From: Marinobacterium sp.
Lineage (GTDB): Bacteria; Pseudomonadota; Gammaproteobacteria; Pseudomonadales; Balneatricaceae
Assembly: GCA_030602245.1 (NCBI GenBank)
Contig: JAUWAC010000001.1
Span: forward strand, 62,001 to 126,000
DNA length: 64,000 nucleotides
Reading direction: 5' to 3'
In this document: positions 1 through 9,156 of the stretch, piece by piece
Position numbering within the stretch: the stretch's first letter is position 1
Layout of the letters: each line of letters begins with the position of its first letter
Translations under genes and position numbers: made by a program
Notes under the pieces: model-generated
The model's input: only the letters and a program-made list of their open reading frames with translations
Databases searched by the model: none
Told to the model about the DNA's origin: nothing

Positions 1-1887
1 GCCGGGCCGGTGCTGCGCCGTGTCGAGCCGGAACGGCTGGTGATCTGGCTGATGATGACCGAGCCGCTGGATCTGCGCCTGACGCTGAGCTGCGACGGGG
101 AGTTGCTGCAGTCATGCGAACTCGATGCGCAGCAGGTCTGGACGCTGCGACTGGGTGAGCACTGCTGGCTGCGCCTGATCGACTTCAGACCCGACACGGC
201 GCTGCCGCAGCAGCGCCTCATCCACTACGATCTCGGCTGGCGTTGCGACCGGCAGTGGGTGTCCATCGCCGACTGGGGACAGGCGTTGCTCTATCCGGGG
301 GAGGCGCTGCCATCGTTTCAGATCAAACCCCGTGTCGATGCGATCTTCCATGGCTCCTGTCGCAAACCGCATCACCCCGGGGGCGATGGTCTGGCGCGGG
401 CAGATCGCTGGCTGGAGCAGCACCGGCAGTCGCCGCAGGACTGGCCGGCACTGTTGATGCTCAGCGGCGATCAGCTCTACGCCGATGACGTGGCCGGCCC
501 GATGCTGGTGGCGAGCCACGCCCTGTCGGATCGACTGGGACTCTGGCACGAGCAGTTTGAGGGGGCTGGCGTCAGCGACAATAACGCGCTGCGCACAAGT
601 CCTCACTGTTACTACGAGCGCGAACGGCTGCTGCCGGACAGTCGCGGCGGCGAGTCCGCACGACGCTCGGTGTTCAGCGGCGTCCGCAAACCGATTTTTA
701 CGTCCGATAATGCGCACAACCACCTGATCAGCTTTGCTGAGGTGATCGCCTGTTACTGTCTGGCCTGGTCACCGCAGGCGTGGCAGGGACTGGCGCTCGA
801 GGCACCCGCCGGCCTGACGCCGGAGCAGGCGCAGCGTTATCGCGACGAGATGGCGGTGATCGACGGCTTCCGCGATGAGCTGCCACGGGTGCGTCGCGTG
901 CTGGCGCACCTGCCCACTTACATGATCTTCGACGATCACGATATTACCGACGACTGGAATCTGTCGGCGGCGTGGGAGGTCGCGGCGTACGGACATCCGT
1001 TCTCACGACGGATTATCGGCAACGCCTTGATCGGATACCTGCTCTGCCAGGGGCTCGGCAACGATCCTGAGCCGTTGCGACGACGCCTGGCGGAACCGCT
1101 GGAGCGCTGGCTCAACAGCCGTACCGCCGAGCATCACGAGGCGTTGATCGAGGCGCTGTTCCGATTTGAGGGCTGGGGGTACCTGATTCCGTCGGAGCCC
1201 GGCGTGCTGGTGCTCGATACCCGCACCCGGCGCTGGCGCGCCGAACGCAATCTGGCAAGTCCCTCCGGGCTGATGGACTGGGAAGCGCTGACCGAGCTGC
1301 AGCAGCAACTGCTCGATCGCAAGGCGGTGATACTGGTATCGCCGGCGCCGGTATTCGGCGTCAAGCTGATCGAGACGGTACAAAAGGTCTTCACCTGGTT
1401 CGGCCAGCCGTTGATGGTCGATGCCGAGAACTGGATGGCGCACCCCGGTGCGGCCAATGTGGTACTCAACATCTTCCGCCATACGCGCACGCCGCAGCAT
1501 TTCGTGATCCTGTCCGGTGATGTGCACTACTCCTTTGTCTATGACATCGAGATCCGCTTCCGCCGCGGCGGACCGAAAATCTGGCAGATCACCAGCAGTG
1601 GACTGAAAAATGAGTTCCCGCCCCGACTGCTGGAGTGGTTTGACCGCCTCAACCGCTGGCTCTATGCCCCCTGGTCGCCGCTGAACTGGTTTACCCGGCG
1701 GCGTCTGATGCGGGTCTCACCGCGCCGGCCCAGCGATGCGGCCAAAGGCAGCCGGCTGGTCAATCGCTCCGGGATCGGGCTGGTGCGCTTTGCCGAGGAT
1801 GGCGAGCCGCTGGAGGTCTGGCAGCTGGGCGCCGACGGACGCGATACCCACTTTGATCTCAGTGACGACGAAGAACACTGGGGCTGA
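1..1887 (+). CDS. PhoD-like alkaline phosphatase/phosphodiesterase family protein (5' partial)
   Basis: This is a metallophosphatase of the PhoD-like family. The frame is open from the first base of the window (it reads A-G-P before the GTG at 10), so the true start lies upstream and the protein is N-terminally truncated here. Three metal-binding blocks can be seen in order: GDQLYADD near residue 155, DDHDITDDW near residue 310 and LSGDVHYS near residue 500. Their Asp, His and Asn residues are those that bind metals in this family. A short segment, LPTYMIFDDHD, precedes the second block, as is usual. I see no twin-arginine signal, but the true N terminus is missing. The substrate is unknown: family members hydrolyse phosphomonoesters or phosphodiesters. 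It runs in the same direction as the sensory pair that starts 95 bases downstream, but a promoter-like sequence lies between them. Confidence 0.8.
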   Translation, partial: AGPVLRRVEPERLVIWLMMTEPLDLRLTLSCDGELLQSCELDAQQVWTLRLGEHCWLRLIDFRPDTALPQQRLIHYDLGWRCDRQWVSIADWGQALLYPGEALPSFQIKPRVDAIFHGSCRKPHHPGGDGLARADRWLEQHRQSPQDWPALLMLSGDQLYADDVAGPMLVASHALSDRLGLWHEQFEGAGVSDNNALRTSPHCYYERERLLPDSRGGESARRSVFSGVRKPIFTSDNAHNHLISFAEVIACYCLAWSPQAWQGLALEAPAGLTPEQAQRYRDEMAVIDGFRDELPRVRRVLAHLPTYMIFDDHDITDDWNLSAAWEVAAYGHPFSRRIIGNALIGYLLCQGLGNDPEPLRRRLAEPLERWLNSRTAEHHEALIEALFRFEGWGYLIPSEPGVLVLDTRTRRWRAERNLASPSGLMDWEALTELQQQLLDRKAVILVSPAPVFGVKLIETVQKVFTWFGQPLMVDAENWMAHPGAANVVLNIFRHTRTPQHFVILSGDVHYSFVYDIEIRFRRGGPKIWQITSSGLKNEFPPRLLEWFDRLNRWLYAPWSPLNWFTRRRLMRVSPRRPSDAAKGSRLVNRSGIGLVRFAEDGEPLEVWQLGADGRDTHFDLSDDEEHWG

Positions 1888-1932
1888 GCGGGGCCGGTCG
1901 TGGTGGACGCGCCTTGCATACCCACACACCTG

Positions 1933-1961
1933 TTGGGGTATAGTGACAGAATTGGAATAAT
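1933..1961 (+). promoter_or_regulatory. candidate sigma70 promoter of the binding-protein/GGDEF-EAL unit
   Basis: The 95-base gap before the binding-protein gene holds TTGGGG at 1933-1938 and AATAAT at 1956-1961 with a 17-base spacer. A second possible -10, TATAGT, lies at 1939-1944, with TTGCAT at 1914-1919 but a 19-base spacer. Neither is close to consensus, so this is only a plausible start region. Confidence 0.3.
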
Positions 1962-1982
1962 CGCCAGGGAGCGCTCGCGCGC

Positions 1983-4064
1983 ATGTTGATCCGCCACCTG
2001 ATTTTTGTTGCTGCTGCACTTGCCATGCTGGCGGCGCTGGCGTTTCTGATTATGTGGCCGGCCCCGATGCTGGAACCGGTCGCGCCCGCCGCCGTCGATG
2101 CGCCGCAGAGCGGAATCGAGCGTTTGCGCTTCGGCTACAACATGCCTGAGGGCAGCGTGATGCACGAGGCCGCGGTGCGTCTGGCCGCTGAGCTGGAGGC
2201 GTCCAGCGCCGGGCGCCTGCAGGTGGAGCTGTTTCCGAATCAGCAGCTGGGCAACGACCATCAGATGCTGGAGATGGCGCGCCGTGGCGAGCTCGATCTG
2301 CTGCTGACGCCAACCGCCAAGCTCAGCGTCGCGCTGCCGCAGATGCAGTATCCGGATCTGCCATTCTATTTTCCTGCCTCGGACGACCTCTACGACCTGC
2401 TCGACGGTGAGCCGGGCCAGATGCTGCTGAACAGTATGCGGCAGATCGGGCTGGTCGGTGTCACCTTCTGGGGTAACGGGTTCAAGCAATTCACCTCCGA
2501 TCGACCGCTGCTGGAACCGGACGATTTCAGCGGCAACCGCTATCGCATCATGAAAAGCCGTCTGTTGCAGACGCAGTTCCAGTTGCTCGGTGCCGAGGCG
2601 ATTCCGATCGATTTCCATCAGGTGCGTCAGGCGCTGGCCGACGGTGTCGTGGATGGCCAGGAAAATCCGATCGCCGCGATTCATGCGATGGGCATTCATG
2701 AGGTACAGAGTGATCTGACACTGTCGTCCCATGCCTATCTGGCCTATGCCCTGTCGATCAGTGAGCAGCGTTTCCAGCAGCTGCCGGGGGCGTTGCAGCG
2801 CCTGATTATCGACAAGGCCCGCGAAATAACACCCTGGATGCGCGCCGAGACCGAGCGGCGGGAAGCGCAACTGCTGGCGGAGATGGAGGCGGGCGGCATG
2901 CAGATCCATCTGCTCAGTGCCGAGCAGCGTGCCCGTTTCCGTGCGGCGCTGCGCCCGCTCGTGGCGCGCTTCGAATCCACCATCGGTGCGGATCTGTTGG
3001 CGCTGTCGGATCAGTGGCTGTATCAGCGTTACCCGCAGCCGGAGCGACCGCTGGTTGCGGTCGATGTGGATCTCAGCCCCGCCGGCGATGGCAGCGGCCT
3101 TGAGCTCAAGCGCGGCGTCGAGCTGGCACTCGATGCGTTCAGTCAGGAGCAGGGCGTGACGCCGCGGATGCTGATGCTGGTCAGCGATAACCGGGGGCAG
3201 CCGGGGCGGGCGCAGCGAAATCTGCAGCTGCTGGCCGGAGCCGCCAACTGGATCGGCACGGTTGCCGGCGGTAATACCGACAGCCTGCAGGCGCAACTGG
3301 AGATACCGGGGCCGGCCATGCTGGTGCCCCGGGCGGGTGAGCTGGGATTGTTGCCCAGGCCGGTGCTGCCACGTCTGTTCGGTGTCAGCCAGGACAACAG
3401 CACGCTGGCGCGGTTCCTGGCGAGTCGTCTGGGCGATCAGCGCCTCGGTCTGATCGTTGAAAGCAGTCCCTGGGGACAGGATTTCGAGCATCGGCTGGCG
3501 GCCATGATGCGCCGGGAAGGTACTCACCTCAGCGGCACGGTGACCATTGAGCTTGGCGGCCAGCAGCCGGACCATGAGGCCCTGAAGCGGCTGATCGCCA
3601 ACAGCGACCGCCAGCTGCTGGCGGTGCGCAGCCGCGAGCGTCTGGCACTGGTTGCCGCGCTGGAGAAAATCGCCCCCCATGCCAGACTGGTGTCATTGTT
3701 CGAAGGACTGCCGGCAACCCGCCTCGACGTGACCTGCGTCCGGGTTGCACCGGACAGCCCGGCGCTCGCTGCGCTCGAACGGCGCTACCGGGCGCGCTAT
3801 GGCGACCCGGTACATTACCCGTCGCTGCTGGCGCAGGCATACGATGCCACCTGGCTGCTGGCGACGGCGGTGAAGCAGGCCGACGAAAACGGTCCGATGA
3901 CGGCCGAAACGGTTACCGAGCAGCTCGAGCAGCTGCCCGCCGTTCGGGGGCTGATTCGCGATTACACGCCGGCCTTCGGACCGGATCGTCACCTGGCGCT
4001 GGATGGGACGGAATTCAGGCTCTCCGCCGGGGGCTGCACTCTATCAACCGGAACAATGCCATGA
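1983..4064 (+). CDS. Double periplasmic binding protein: DctP (TRAP) domain fused to type I LivK-like domain
   Basis: A 693-residue protein. A hydrophobic N-terminal segment (residues 5-26) lacks a clear cleavage site and may be an anchor. Residues about 48-340 match the TRAP-transporter solute receptor DctP/TAXI type: FGYNMPEGSVMHEAA, a GRLQVELFPNQQLGN block, then GVVDGQENP, a hallmark of DctP proteins. Residues about 355-690 match a type I periplasmic binding protein of the branched-chain amino acid receptor type: VDLSPAGDGSGLELKRGVEL near the start, and a C-terminal YPSLLAQAYDATWLLATA block. No DctQ/DctM or Liv permease genes are nearby, so transport is unlikely. The stop codon overlaps the start of the GGDEF-EAL gene by ATGA, which implies translational coupling. 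I infer a sensory role: the protein binds a solute and signals to the membrane partner. Confidence 0.75.
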   Translation: MLIRHLIFVAAALAMLAALAFLIMWPAPMLEPVAPAAVDAPQSGIERLRFGYNMPEGSVMHEAAVRLAAELEASSAGRLQVELFPNQQLGNDHQMLEMARRGELDLLLTPTAKLSVALPQMQYPDLPFYFPASDDLYDLLDGEPGQMLLNSMRQIGLVGVTFWGNGFKQFTSDRPLLEPDDFSGNRYRIMKSRLLQTQFQLLGAEAIPIDFHQVRQALADGVVDGQENPIAAIHAMGIHEVQSDLTLSSHAYLAYALSISEQRFQQLPGALQRLIIDKAREITPWMRAETERREAQLLAEMEAGGMQIHLLSAEQRARFRAALRPLVARFESTIGADLLALSDQWLYQRYPQPERPLVAVDVDLSPAGDGSGLELKRGVELALDAFSQEQGVTPRMLMLVSDNRGQPGRAQRNLQLLAGAANWIGTVAGGNTDSLQAQLEIPGPAMLVPRAGELGLLPRPVLPRLFGVSQDNSTLARFLASRLGDQRLGLIVESSPWGQDFEHRLAAMMRREGTHLSGTVTIELGGQQPDHEALKRLIANSDRQLLAVRSRERLALVAALEKIAPHARLVSLFEGLPATRLDVTCVRVAPDSPALAALERRYRARYGDPVHYPSLLAQAYDATWLLATAVKQADENGPMTAETVTEQLEQLPAVRGLIRDYTPAFGPDRHLALDGTEFRLSAGGCTLSTGTMP

Positions 4065-6388
4065 GTTCTGATTCGGCAATGCCCGATGCTGGCGTACAAA
4101 AATACAGCCTGAAGCGGCGCCTGATCCTCAAGGTCGGTGGCTTTGTCGCCGTCGCGATGATGATTATCACGCTGGCGGTCGTGTACGTGATGGGCAAGGA
4201 GCTGGGGCGTCAGGCACAGAACATGCTGAACGAGTCCGCACGCTCGTCACAGATTCAGCTCGAAAACCGCATCACCTATCTGGTAGAGGCGACGCGGCGG
4301 TTGGCGGATAACCCGTTCATGATCAACGGACTGGTGGACGCCCGTGCACGTGCAGAGGATCTGCCGAAACTGATCGCCAACTTTGCCGACGGCACGTCGC
4401 TGAACGCGGTGGCCCTGCTCGACTATGACGGCCGGCCGGTGTTTCAGGCCCAGCAGTGGCAACCGGATTTCAACCGCTCGCCGGAGCTGCGTGCGGCTCT
4501 GGCGATGGGCCATACGGCGCTGTACACCGATGCGGCGACCCGCCAGCTGTTTATCATTGCGCCGATCAGCTACTACGCGACGACGCAAGGGGCGCTGGTG
4601 GTCGGTTTCGATCTTGAGGCGATGGTGCGCGAACACGCGGTGCGCAACGAAGCCGCTTACCTGCAGCTGAGCACTGACACAGGGCCGCTGATCACCTTCA
4701 ACCGCGATATGAGCGTCGATTACATTCAGACCCGGCTGGCACCCAGTGAGCACACACCGCTGATGCACCAGCTCGATCTGACGCTGGAGGCCGGCGTGCC
4801 GCGCAGTCAGTACGAGTCGGTGGTGACGACAACGCTGTCGCGGTTCATCGGTATCGGCATCATCCTGACGCTGGCCTCGGCGATGGTGGCCGCCGGCATC
4901 GGGCAGGAGATCGCGCGGCCGATACTGGAGCTCTGTGACCGGGTGCGCCGCAACCCGGTACAGCCGTGCAGTCCGCTGGGAACCGGCGATGAACTCGAAA
5001 CGCTGGCCAGTACCTTTGATCAGCGCACCCGCGAACTGCAGGATGTGCAGGCCGAACTGCAGCGTCAGCGTGACCGCTTTCGCCATGATGCCAGCCACGA
5101 TGCACTGACCGGCCTGCCCAACCGTTATCGCTTCGATCAGGTGTTACGGCGACTGGTGGAGCAGGACGCGCAGGATACCCGGATCGCCGTCACCTACATC
5201 GATCTGGACCGGTTCAAGGTCATCAACGACAGCCTGGGTCATCCAACCGGCGACCGCATCCTGCAAACCGTCGCGCGACGCCTGCAACTGCAGACCGGTG
5301 ACCGCGATCAGCTGTTCCGCCATGGCGGTGATGAGTTCATCCTGATCAGTGAGCTGGAGGACAGCGGTGAGGCGCTGGTGACGCTGCTCGATCGCATCAC
5401 GCAGGTACTGGGGCAGCCGGTGCGCATGGGGGAGCATGATCTGGATGTCAGTGCCAGTATCGGCGTCACCCTGTACCCGCAGGACGGACAGAGCGTCGAC
5501 ATGCTGGTGCGTAACGCCGATATCGCCATGTACCGTGCCAAGGAGCAGGGGGGTGGTCGCTACCGCTTCTTCGATGAGGCGATGCGCGATCGTGTATACG
5601 AGCGCATGGAGATTGAAGCGGGGCTGCGCCGTGCGATCGACCGCGGCGAGCTGCGGGTGCACTATCAGCCGCAGGTCGACATGAATACCGGCGCCCTGAT
5701 CGGCACCGAAGCACTGGTGCGCTGGCAGCACCCCGAGCGGGGACTGATCTTCCCGGGTGCCTTTATCCCGATTGCCGAGGAGTCGCGTCTGATCGTGGAT
5801 ATCGGCAGCGTCGTGCTGCGTGAAGCCTGTCGGCAGCAGGCCAGCTGGTATCGCCAAGGTTTTGCGGCGGGACGGGTGTCGGTCAATCTGGCCGGCCCGC
5901 AGATACAGGATCCGCAGCTGGTGGAGCAGGTGGCCGAGGTGCTCGACGAGACCGGCTGTCGTCCCGAGTGGCTGGAGCTGGAAGTCACCGAGAGCTTCAT
6001 CATGCGCGATCCGGCCAGCACCATTCCGACGCTGAAGCGGCTGCGGGCGCTGGGTATCAGTCTGGCGATCGACGATTTCGGCACCGGATACTCGTCACTG
6101 GCCTATCTCAAGCGTCTGCCGGTGACGAAACTCAAGATCGATCAGTCGTTCGTGCGCAACTCGGTGCTGAACCCCGAAGATGCGGCGATCATCGAGATCA
6201 TCATTGCGCTCGGCAACAAGCTGAAACTGGATCTGATTGCCGAAGGGATTGAGACCGAAGCGCAGAAGGCGCTGTTGCATACGGCCGGATGCAGTCAGGC
6301 CCAGGGATTCCTGTACGGGCGGCCCTGCGAGCCGGAAGCGTTGCATGATCTGATGAAGGCTGGCACTGTGGCGCGCGGCGCCGGCTGA
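4061..6388 (+). CDS. Membrane GGDEF-EAL c-di-GMP turnover protein with periplasmic sensor
   Basis: A 775-residue bifunctional-type cyclic-di-GMP enzyme. Order: TM1 (about 25-47), a periplasmic region of about 210 residues that could be Cache-like, TM2 (about 261-281), a HAMP-like/coiled-coil linker, GGDEF (active-site GGDEF at 422-426) and EAL (EAL at 550-552). The EAL domain keeps the expected catalytic blocks, including NLAGPQ, EVTES, DDFGTGYSS, K in LKIDQSF, and EGIET. Both domains therefore look catalytically competent. The RxxD inhibitory site before GGDEF is not complete: the expected Arg is Gly (GDRD), so product inhibition may be absent. The gene overlaps the upstream binding-protein gene, which suggests that the binding protein controls this enzyme. 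Which activity dominates cannot be told from sequence. Confidence 0.9.
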   Translation: MSSDSAMPDAGVQKYSLKRRLILKVGGFVAVAMMIITLAVVYVMGKELGRQAQNMLNESARSSQIQLENRITYLVEATRRLADNPFMINGLVDARARAEDLPKLIANFADGTSLNAVALLDYDGRPVFQAQQWQPDFNRSPELRAALAMGHTALYTDAATRQLFIIAPISYYATTQGALVVGFDLEAMVREHAVRNEAAYLQLSTDTGPLITFNRDMSVDYIQTRLAPSEHTPLMHQLDLTLEAGVPRSQYESVVTTTLSRFIGIGIILTLASAMVAAGIGQEIARPILELCDRVRRNPVQPCSPLGTGDELETLASTFDQRTRELQDVQAELQRQRDRFRHDASHDALTGLPNRYRFDQVLRRLVEQDAQDTRIAVTYIDLDRFKVINDSLGHPTGDRILQTVARRLQLQTGDRDQLFRHGGDEFILISELEDSGEALVTLLDRITQVLGQPVRMGEHDLDVSASIGVTLYPQDGQSVDMLVRNADIAMYRAKEQGGGRYRFFDEAMRDRVYERMEIEAGLRRAIDRGELRVHYQPQVDMNTGALIGTEALVRWQHPERGLIFPGAFIPIAEESRLIVDIGSVVLREACRQQASWYRQGFAAGRVSVNLAGPQIQDPQLVEQVAEVLDETGCRPEWLELEVTESFIMRDPASTIPTLKRLRALGISLAIDDFGTGYSSLAYLKRLPVTKLKIDQSFVRNSVLNPEDAAIIEIIIALGNKLKLDLIAEGIETEAQKALLHTAGCSQAQGFLYGRPCEPEALHDLMKAGTVARGAG

Positions 6389-6425
6389 GATTCCGGCGCC
6401 GACGCGGTGGTCACGAGTGGCAGGC

Positions 6426-7205
6426 ATGAACATCTTTCGCAAAACCAATCCGGTTCCCGGTTCTGACAATCTGTTGTGCGAGGCGGATGGCCTGGCGCGG
6501 CTGGAGCAGGCGCTGGACGCGGCCGGCATCGGTGCACTCAAGGTGCCGGCCCGGTTGCAGGTTACAGCTGAATGTCTGACCCTGAACCGGATCGATAACC
6601 GCACACCGGAACCCGCACAACTGCAGTTGCTGGGGCAGTCACTGGCGCAGCTGCATCTGACCTCCGCGCAGGCGCTGGCGGAACCACGCTGGGGGCTGGA
6701 GCGGGACAACTGGATCGGGCGCTCACCACAACGCAACGGCTGGGCCGAGGACTGGGGGCAGTTCTTCGTCGAGCGCAGGCTGCAGTATCAGATCGATCGT
6801 ATCGCCGATGCGGCACTGCGTCGCCGCTTCAGTGCGCGACTGGCGGCCGCGCACAACGGATTGGTTGCGTTTCTCAACGCCGGTGCGCCGACACCAGCGC
6901 TGGTGCACGGTGATCTCTGGAACGGCAATGTGCTGTTCGAGCGTGACCGGGTCTGGCTCATTGACCCTGCGATCTACTTCGGTGATCCCGAGGTGGATCT
7001 GGCGATGACGGAGATGTTCGGCGGCTTTGGCAGCGCCTTCTGGGCGGCCTACACCCGCGAGCGTCCGCTCAGCCCTGACTATCCGCTCAAACGCAGCATC
7101 TACAACCTTTACCACTATCTCAACCATCTGAATCTGTTCGGCAGTGCCTATCTGCCGGGCTGTGAAGCAGGATTTGCGGCGATCGATGAAGCTGTACATC
7201 GCTGA
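6426..7205 (+). CDS. Fructosamine kinase family protein
   Basis: A 259-residue kinase-like protein of the fructosamine-3-kinase/aminoglycoside phosphotransferase fold. The catalytic loop reads HGDLWNGNVL (near residue 160) and the metal-binding motif is IDPAIYFGDPEVDLAMTEMF, both typical of bacterial FN3K-related proteins such as YniA. Known members phosphorylate ketoamine sugars on glycated amines and so help protein deglycation; the bacterial substrate is often unclear. It is somewhat shorter than the usual 285-300 residues, and the N-terminal lobe looks reduced. I chose the ATG at 6426 over the GTG at 6417 because the protein then begins MNIFRKTN. The end overlaps the topB start by 20 bases, so the two are probably co-transcribed. 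Confidence 0.82.
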   Translation: MNIFRKTNPVPGSDNLLCEADGLARLEQALDAAGIGALKVPARLQVTAECLTLNRIDNRTPEPAQLQLLGQSLAQLHLTSAQALAEPRWGLERDNWIGRSPQRNGWAEDWGQFFVERRLQYQIDRIADAALRRRFSARLAAAHNGLVAFLNAGAPTPALVHGDLWNGNVLFERDRVWLIDPAIYFGDPEVDLAMTEMFGGFGSAFWAAYTRERPLSPDYPLKRSIYNLYHYLNHLNLFGSAYLPGCEAGFAAIDEAVHR

Positions 7206-9156
7206 AAAACCCAGTCTTGCCCGCGCCATCGCCGCGGGCCTGCCGGGCCCGCAGAAGCGGGAAGAGGGCTTTATCCGCTGTGGCAACGGTGATCTGGTCA
7301 GCTGGTGTATCGGACACCTGCTCGAGCAGGCCGAGCCCGATGCCTATGACCCGGCCTACAAGCAGTGGTGCCTCGAGCATCTGCCGATCGTACCCCGGCA
7401 GTGGCAGCTGAAACCGCGGCCGAAGGTGCGCAGTCAGCTCGCGGTGCTGCGTCGGCTGTGTCAGGAGGCGGATGAGCTGATCCACGCCGGCGACCCGGAT
7501 CGTGAGGGGCAGCTGCTGGTTGACGAGGTCATCGATTTTCTCAAGGTGCCGGCCGCGAAGCGGCGGGCGATGCAGCGGTTGCTGGTATCGGATCTGAACC
7601 CGGCGGCGGTAAAGCGTGCGCTGGCACGGCTGCGGCCGAACAGCGAATTTGTGCCGCTGTCGGTGTCGGCGCTGGCGCGCTCCCGCGCCGATTGGCTGTA
7701 CGGGATCAATCTGACCCGGGCTCTGACGCTGCAGGGGCGGCGTGCCGGGTTCGACGGCCTGCTGTCGGTGGGGCGTGTGCAGACCCCGGTGCTGGGGCTG
7801 GTGGTGGAGCGGGATCGTCAGATCGAGGCGTTTGTCGCCAAGCCGTACTACGAAGTACAGGCACATCTGCAGACCGCATCCGACGTCCCGTTCACCGCGC
7901 TGTGGCAGCCCAGCGAAGCCTGCGCGCGCTGGCAGGACGATGAAGGGCGCGTACTCAGCGAGGCGCTGGCACGTAACGTGGCGCAGCGGATCGGAGGAAA
8001 GCCGGGGACCGTTGAAGAGGCCACGCGCAAGCCGGGGCGTCAACCGCCGCCGTTACCCTACAACCTGTCGGCATTGCAGATCGATGCGTCCAAGCGCTTT
8101 GGTCTCAGCGCGCAGCAGGTACTCGATGCCTGCCAGCAGCTGTATGAGCGTCACCGTCTGATCACCTACCCGCGTTCAGACTGCCGTTACCTGCCGGCGG
8201 AACACCACCGTGAAGCGCGCGAGGTGGTGGCGGCGATCGCCCGTTGCGAGCCGGCACTGGCGAAGGCGGTCGATGGGGCGGACACCGGGCTGAAAAGCAG
8301 CGCCTGGAACGACAGCAAGGTGGGCGCGCACCACGCGATCATTCCGACCAGCCGTGCGCTGGCCGGTGATGCGTTGAAAGGCAGTGAACGTCAGGTCTAT
8401 GAGCTGATCGCGCGGCAGTATCTGATGCAGTTCTATCCGCCGTGGCAGTATGCCGACGCTCGTCTGGCGTTGCGCATCGAGGGCGGCTTGTTTGTCGCCA
8501 AGGCGCGCCAGACACTGGCGCCGGGCTGGAAGGCGCTGCTGGGCAAGAGCGCCGAAGAGGAGACCCTGCCGCCACTGGCAGTCGGTGACGCCGTGCACTG
8601 TGCGCGGGGCGAGGTGCTGTCGAAGATGACACAGCCGCCGAAGCCGTTTACCGATGCGACGCTGCTGGCGGCGATGACCGGTATCGCGCGCTTCGTCACC
8701 GATCCGCAGTTGCGTAAGGTGCTGCGCGACACCGATGGCCTTGGCACCGAGGCCACCCGTGCCGGCATCATCGAGCTGCTGGTCACGCGGGGCTATCTGC
8801 TGCGCCGCGGTAAGACGCTCAACGCCTCTGAGGCGGGACGCGGCCTGATCGATGCGCTGCCGAGTGCCGTCAGTCGCCCCGATCTGACCGCGCACTGGGA
8901 GTCCGCGCTCGAGGCGATGACGCGGCGCGAGGGCAGTTACGATCAGTTTATGCAGGGCTTGCAGCAGTCACTGTCGGAGCTGATCGAACAGCTCTGTGCG
9001 CAGGTGCCGGAGGCGCTGCGCGGCGTCAAAGGTGCGCCGTCAGGAAAAGGTCGGCGCCGCGGCAAAACGGCGGGTGGACGGGCCCGTACCCGCGGGGGCC
9101 CGCGTGCCCGCCATGGCGCCGCTGCCAACGGCAAGGGCGGGCGGCGCAGCGCTTAG
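7186..9156 (+). CDS. topB: DNA topoisomerase III
   Basis: A type IA topoisomerase of 656 residues that decatenates and relaxes DNA through a covalent 5'-phosphotyrosine. The Toprim domain shows EKPSLARAI at the N terminus and the DPDREGQLL metal-binding motif. The active-site tyrosine is Y328 in RLITYPRSDCRYLP, the same number as in E. coli TopB. The C terminus (about 615-656) is a disordered basic tail rich in Arg, Gly and Lys that probably binds DNA. The start is set by the MKLYIAEKPS block, with the ATG lying inside the end of the upstream kinase gene. The stop overlaps the stop of the converging LysR gene by four bases. Confidence 0.96.
   Translation: MKLYIAEKPSLARAIAAGLPGPQKREEGFIRCGNGDLVSWCIGHLLEQAEPDAYDPAYKQWCLEHLPIVPRQWQLKPRPKVRSQLAVLRRLCQEADELIHAGDPDREGQLLVDEVIDFLKVPAAKRRAMQRLLVSDLNPAAVKRALARLRPNSEFVPLSVSALARSRADWLYGINLTRALTLQGRRAGFDGLLSVGRVQTPVLGLVVERDRQIEAFVAKPYYEVQAHLQTASDVPFTALWQPSEACARWQDDEGRVLSEALARNVAQRIGGKPGTVEEATRKPGRQPPPLPYNLSALQIDASKRFGLSAQQVLDACQQLYERHRLITYPRSDCRYLPAEHHREAREVVAAIARCEPALAKAVDGADTGLKSSAWNDSKVGAHHAIIPTSRALAGDALKGSERQVYELIARQYLMQFYPPWQYADARLALRIEGGLFVAKARQTLAPGWKALLGKSAEEETLPPLAVGDAVHCARGEVLSKMTQPPKPFTDATLLAAMTGIARFVTDPQLRKVLRDTDGLGTEATRAGIIELLVTRGYLLRRGKTLNASEAGRGLIDALPSAVSRPDLTAHWESALEAMTRREGSYDQFMQGLQQSLSELIEQLCAQVPEALRGVKGAPSGKGRRRGKTAGGRARTRGGPRARHGAAANGKGGRRSA

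Noticed and set aside
1662-3680. A 672-codon minus-strand open frame over the binding-protein gene
   Set aside because: The product is Arg/Gln/His-rich without any domain, whereas the plus strand shows two clear binding-protein domains.
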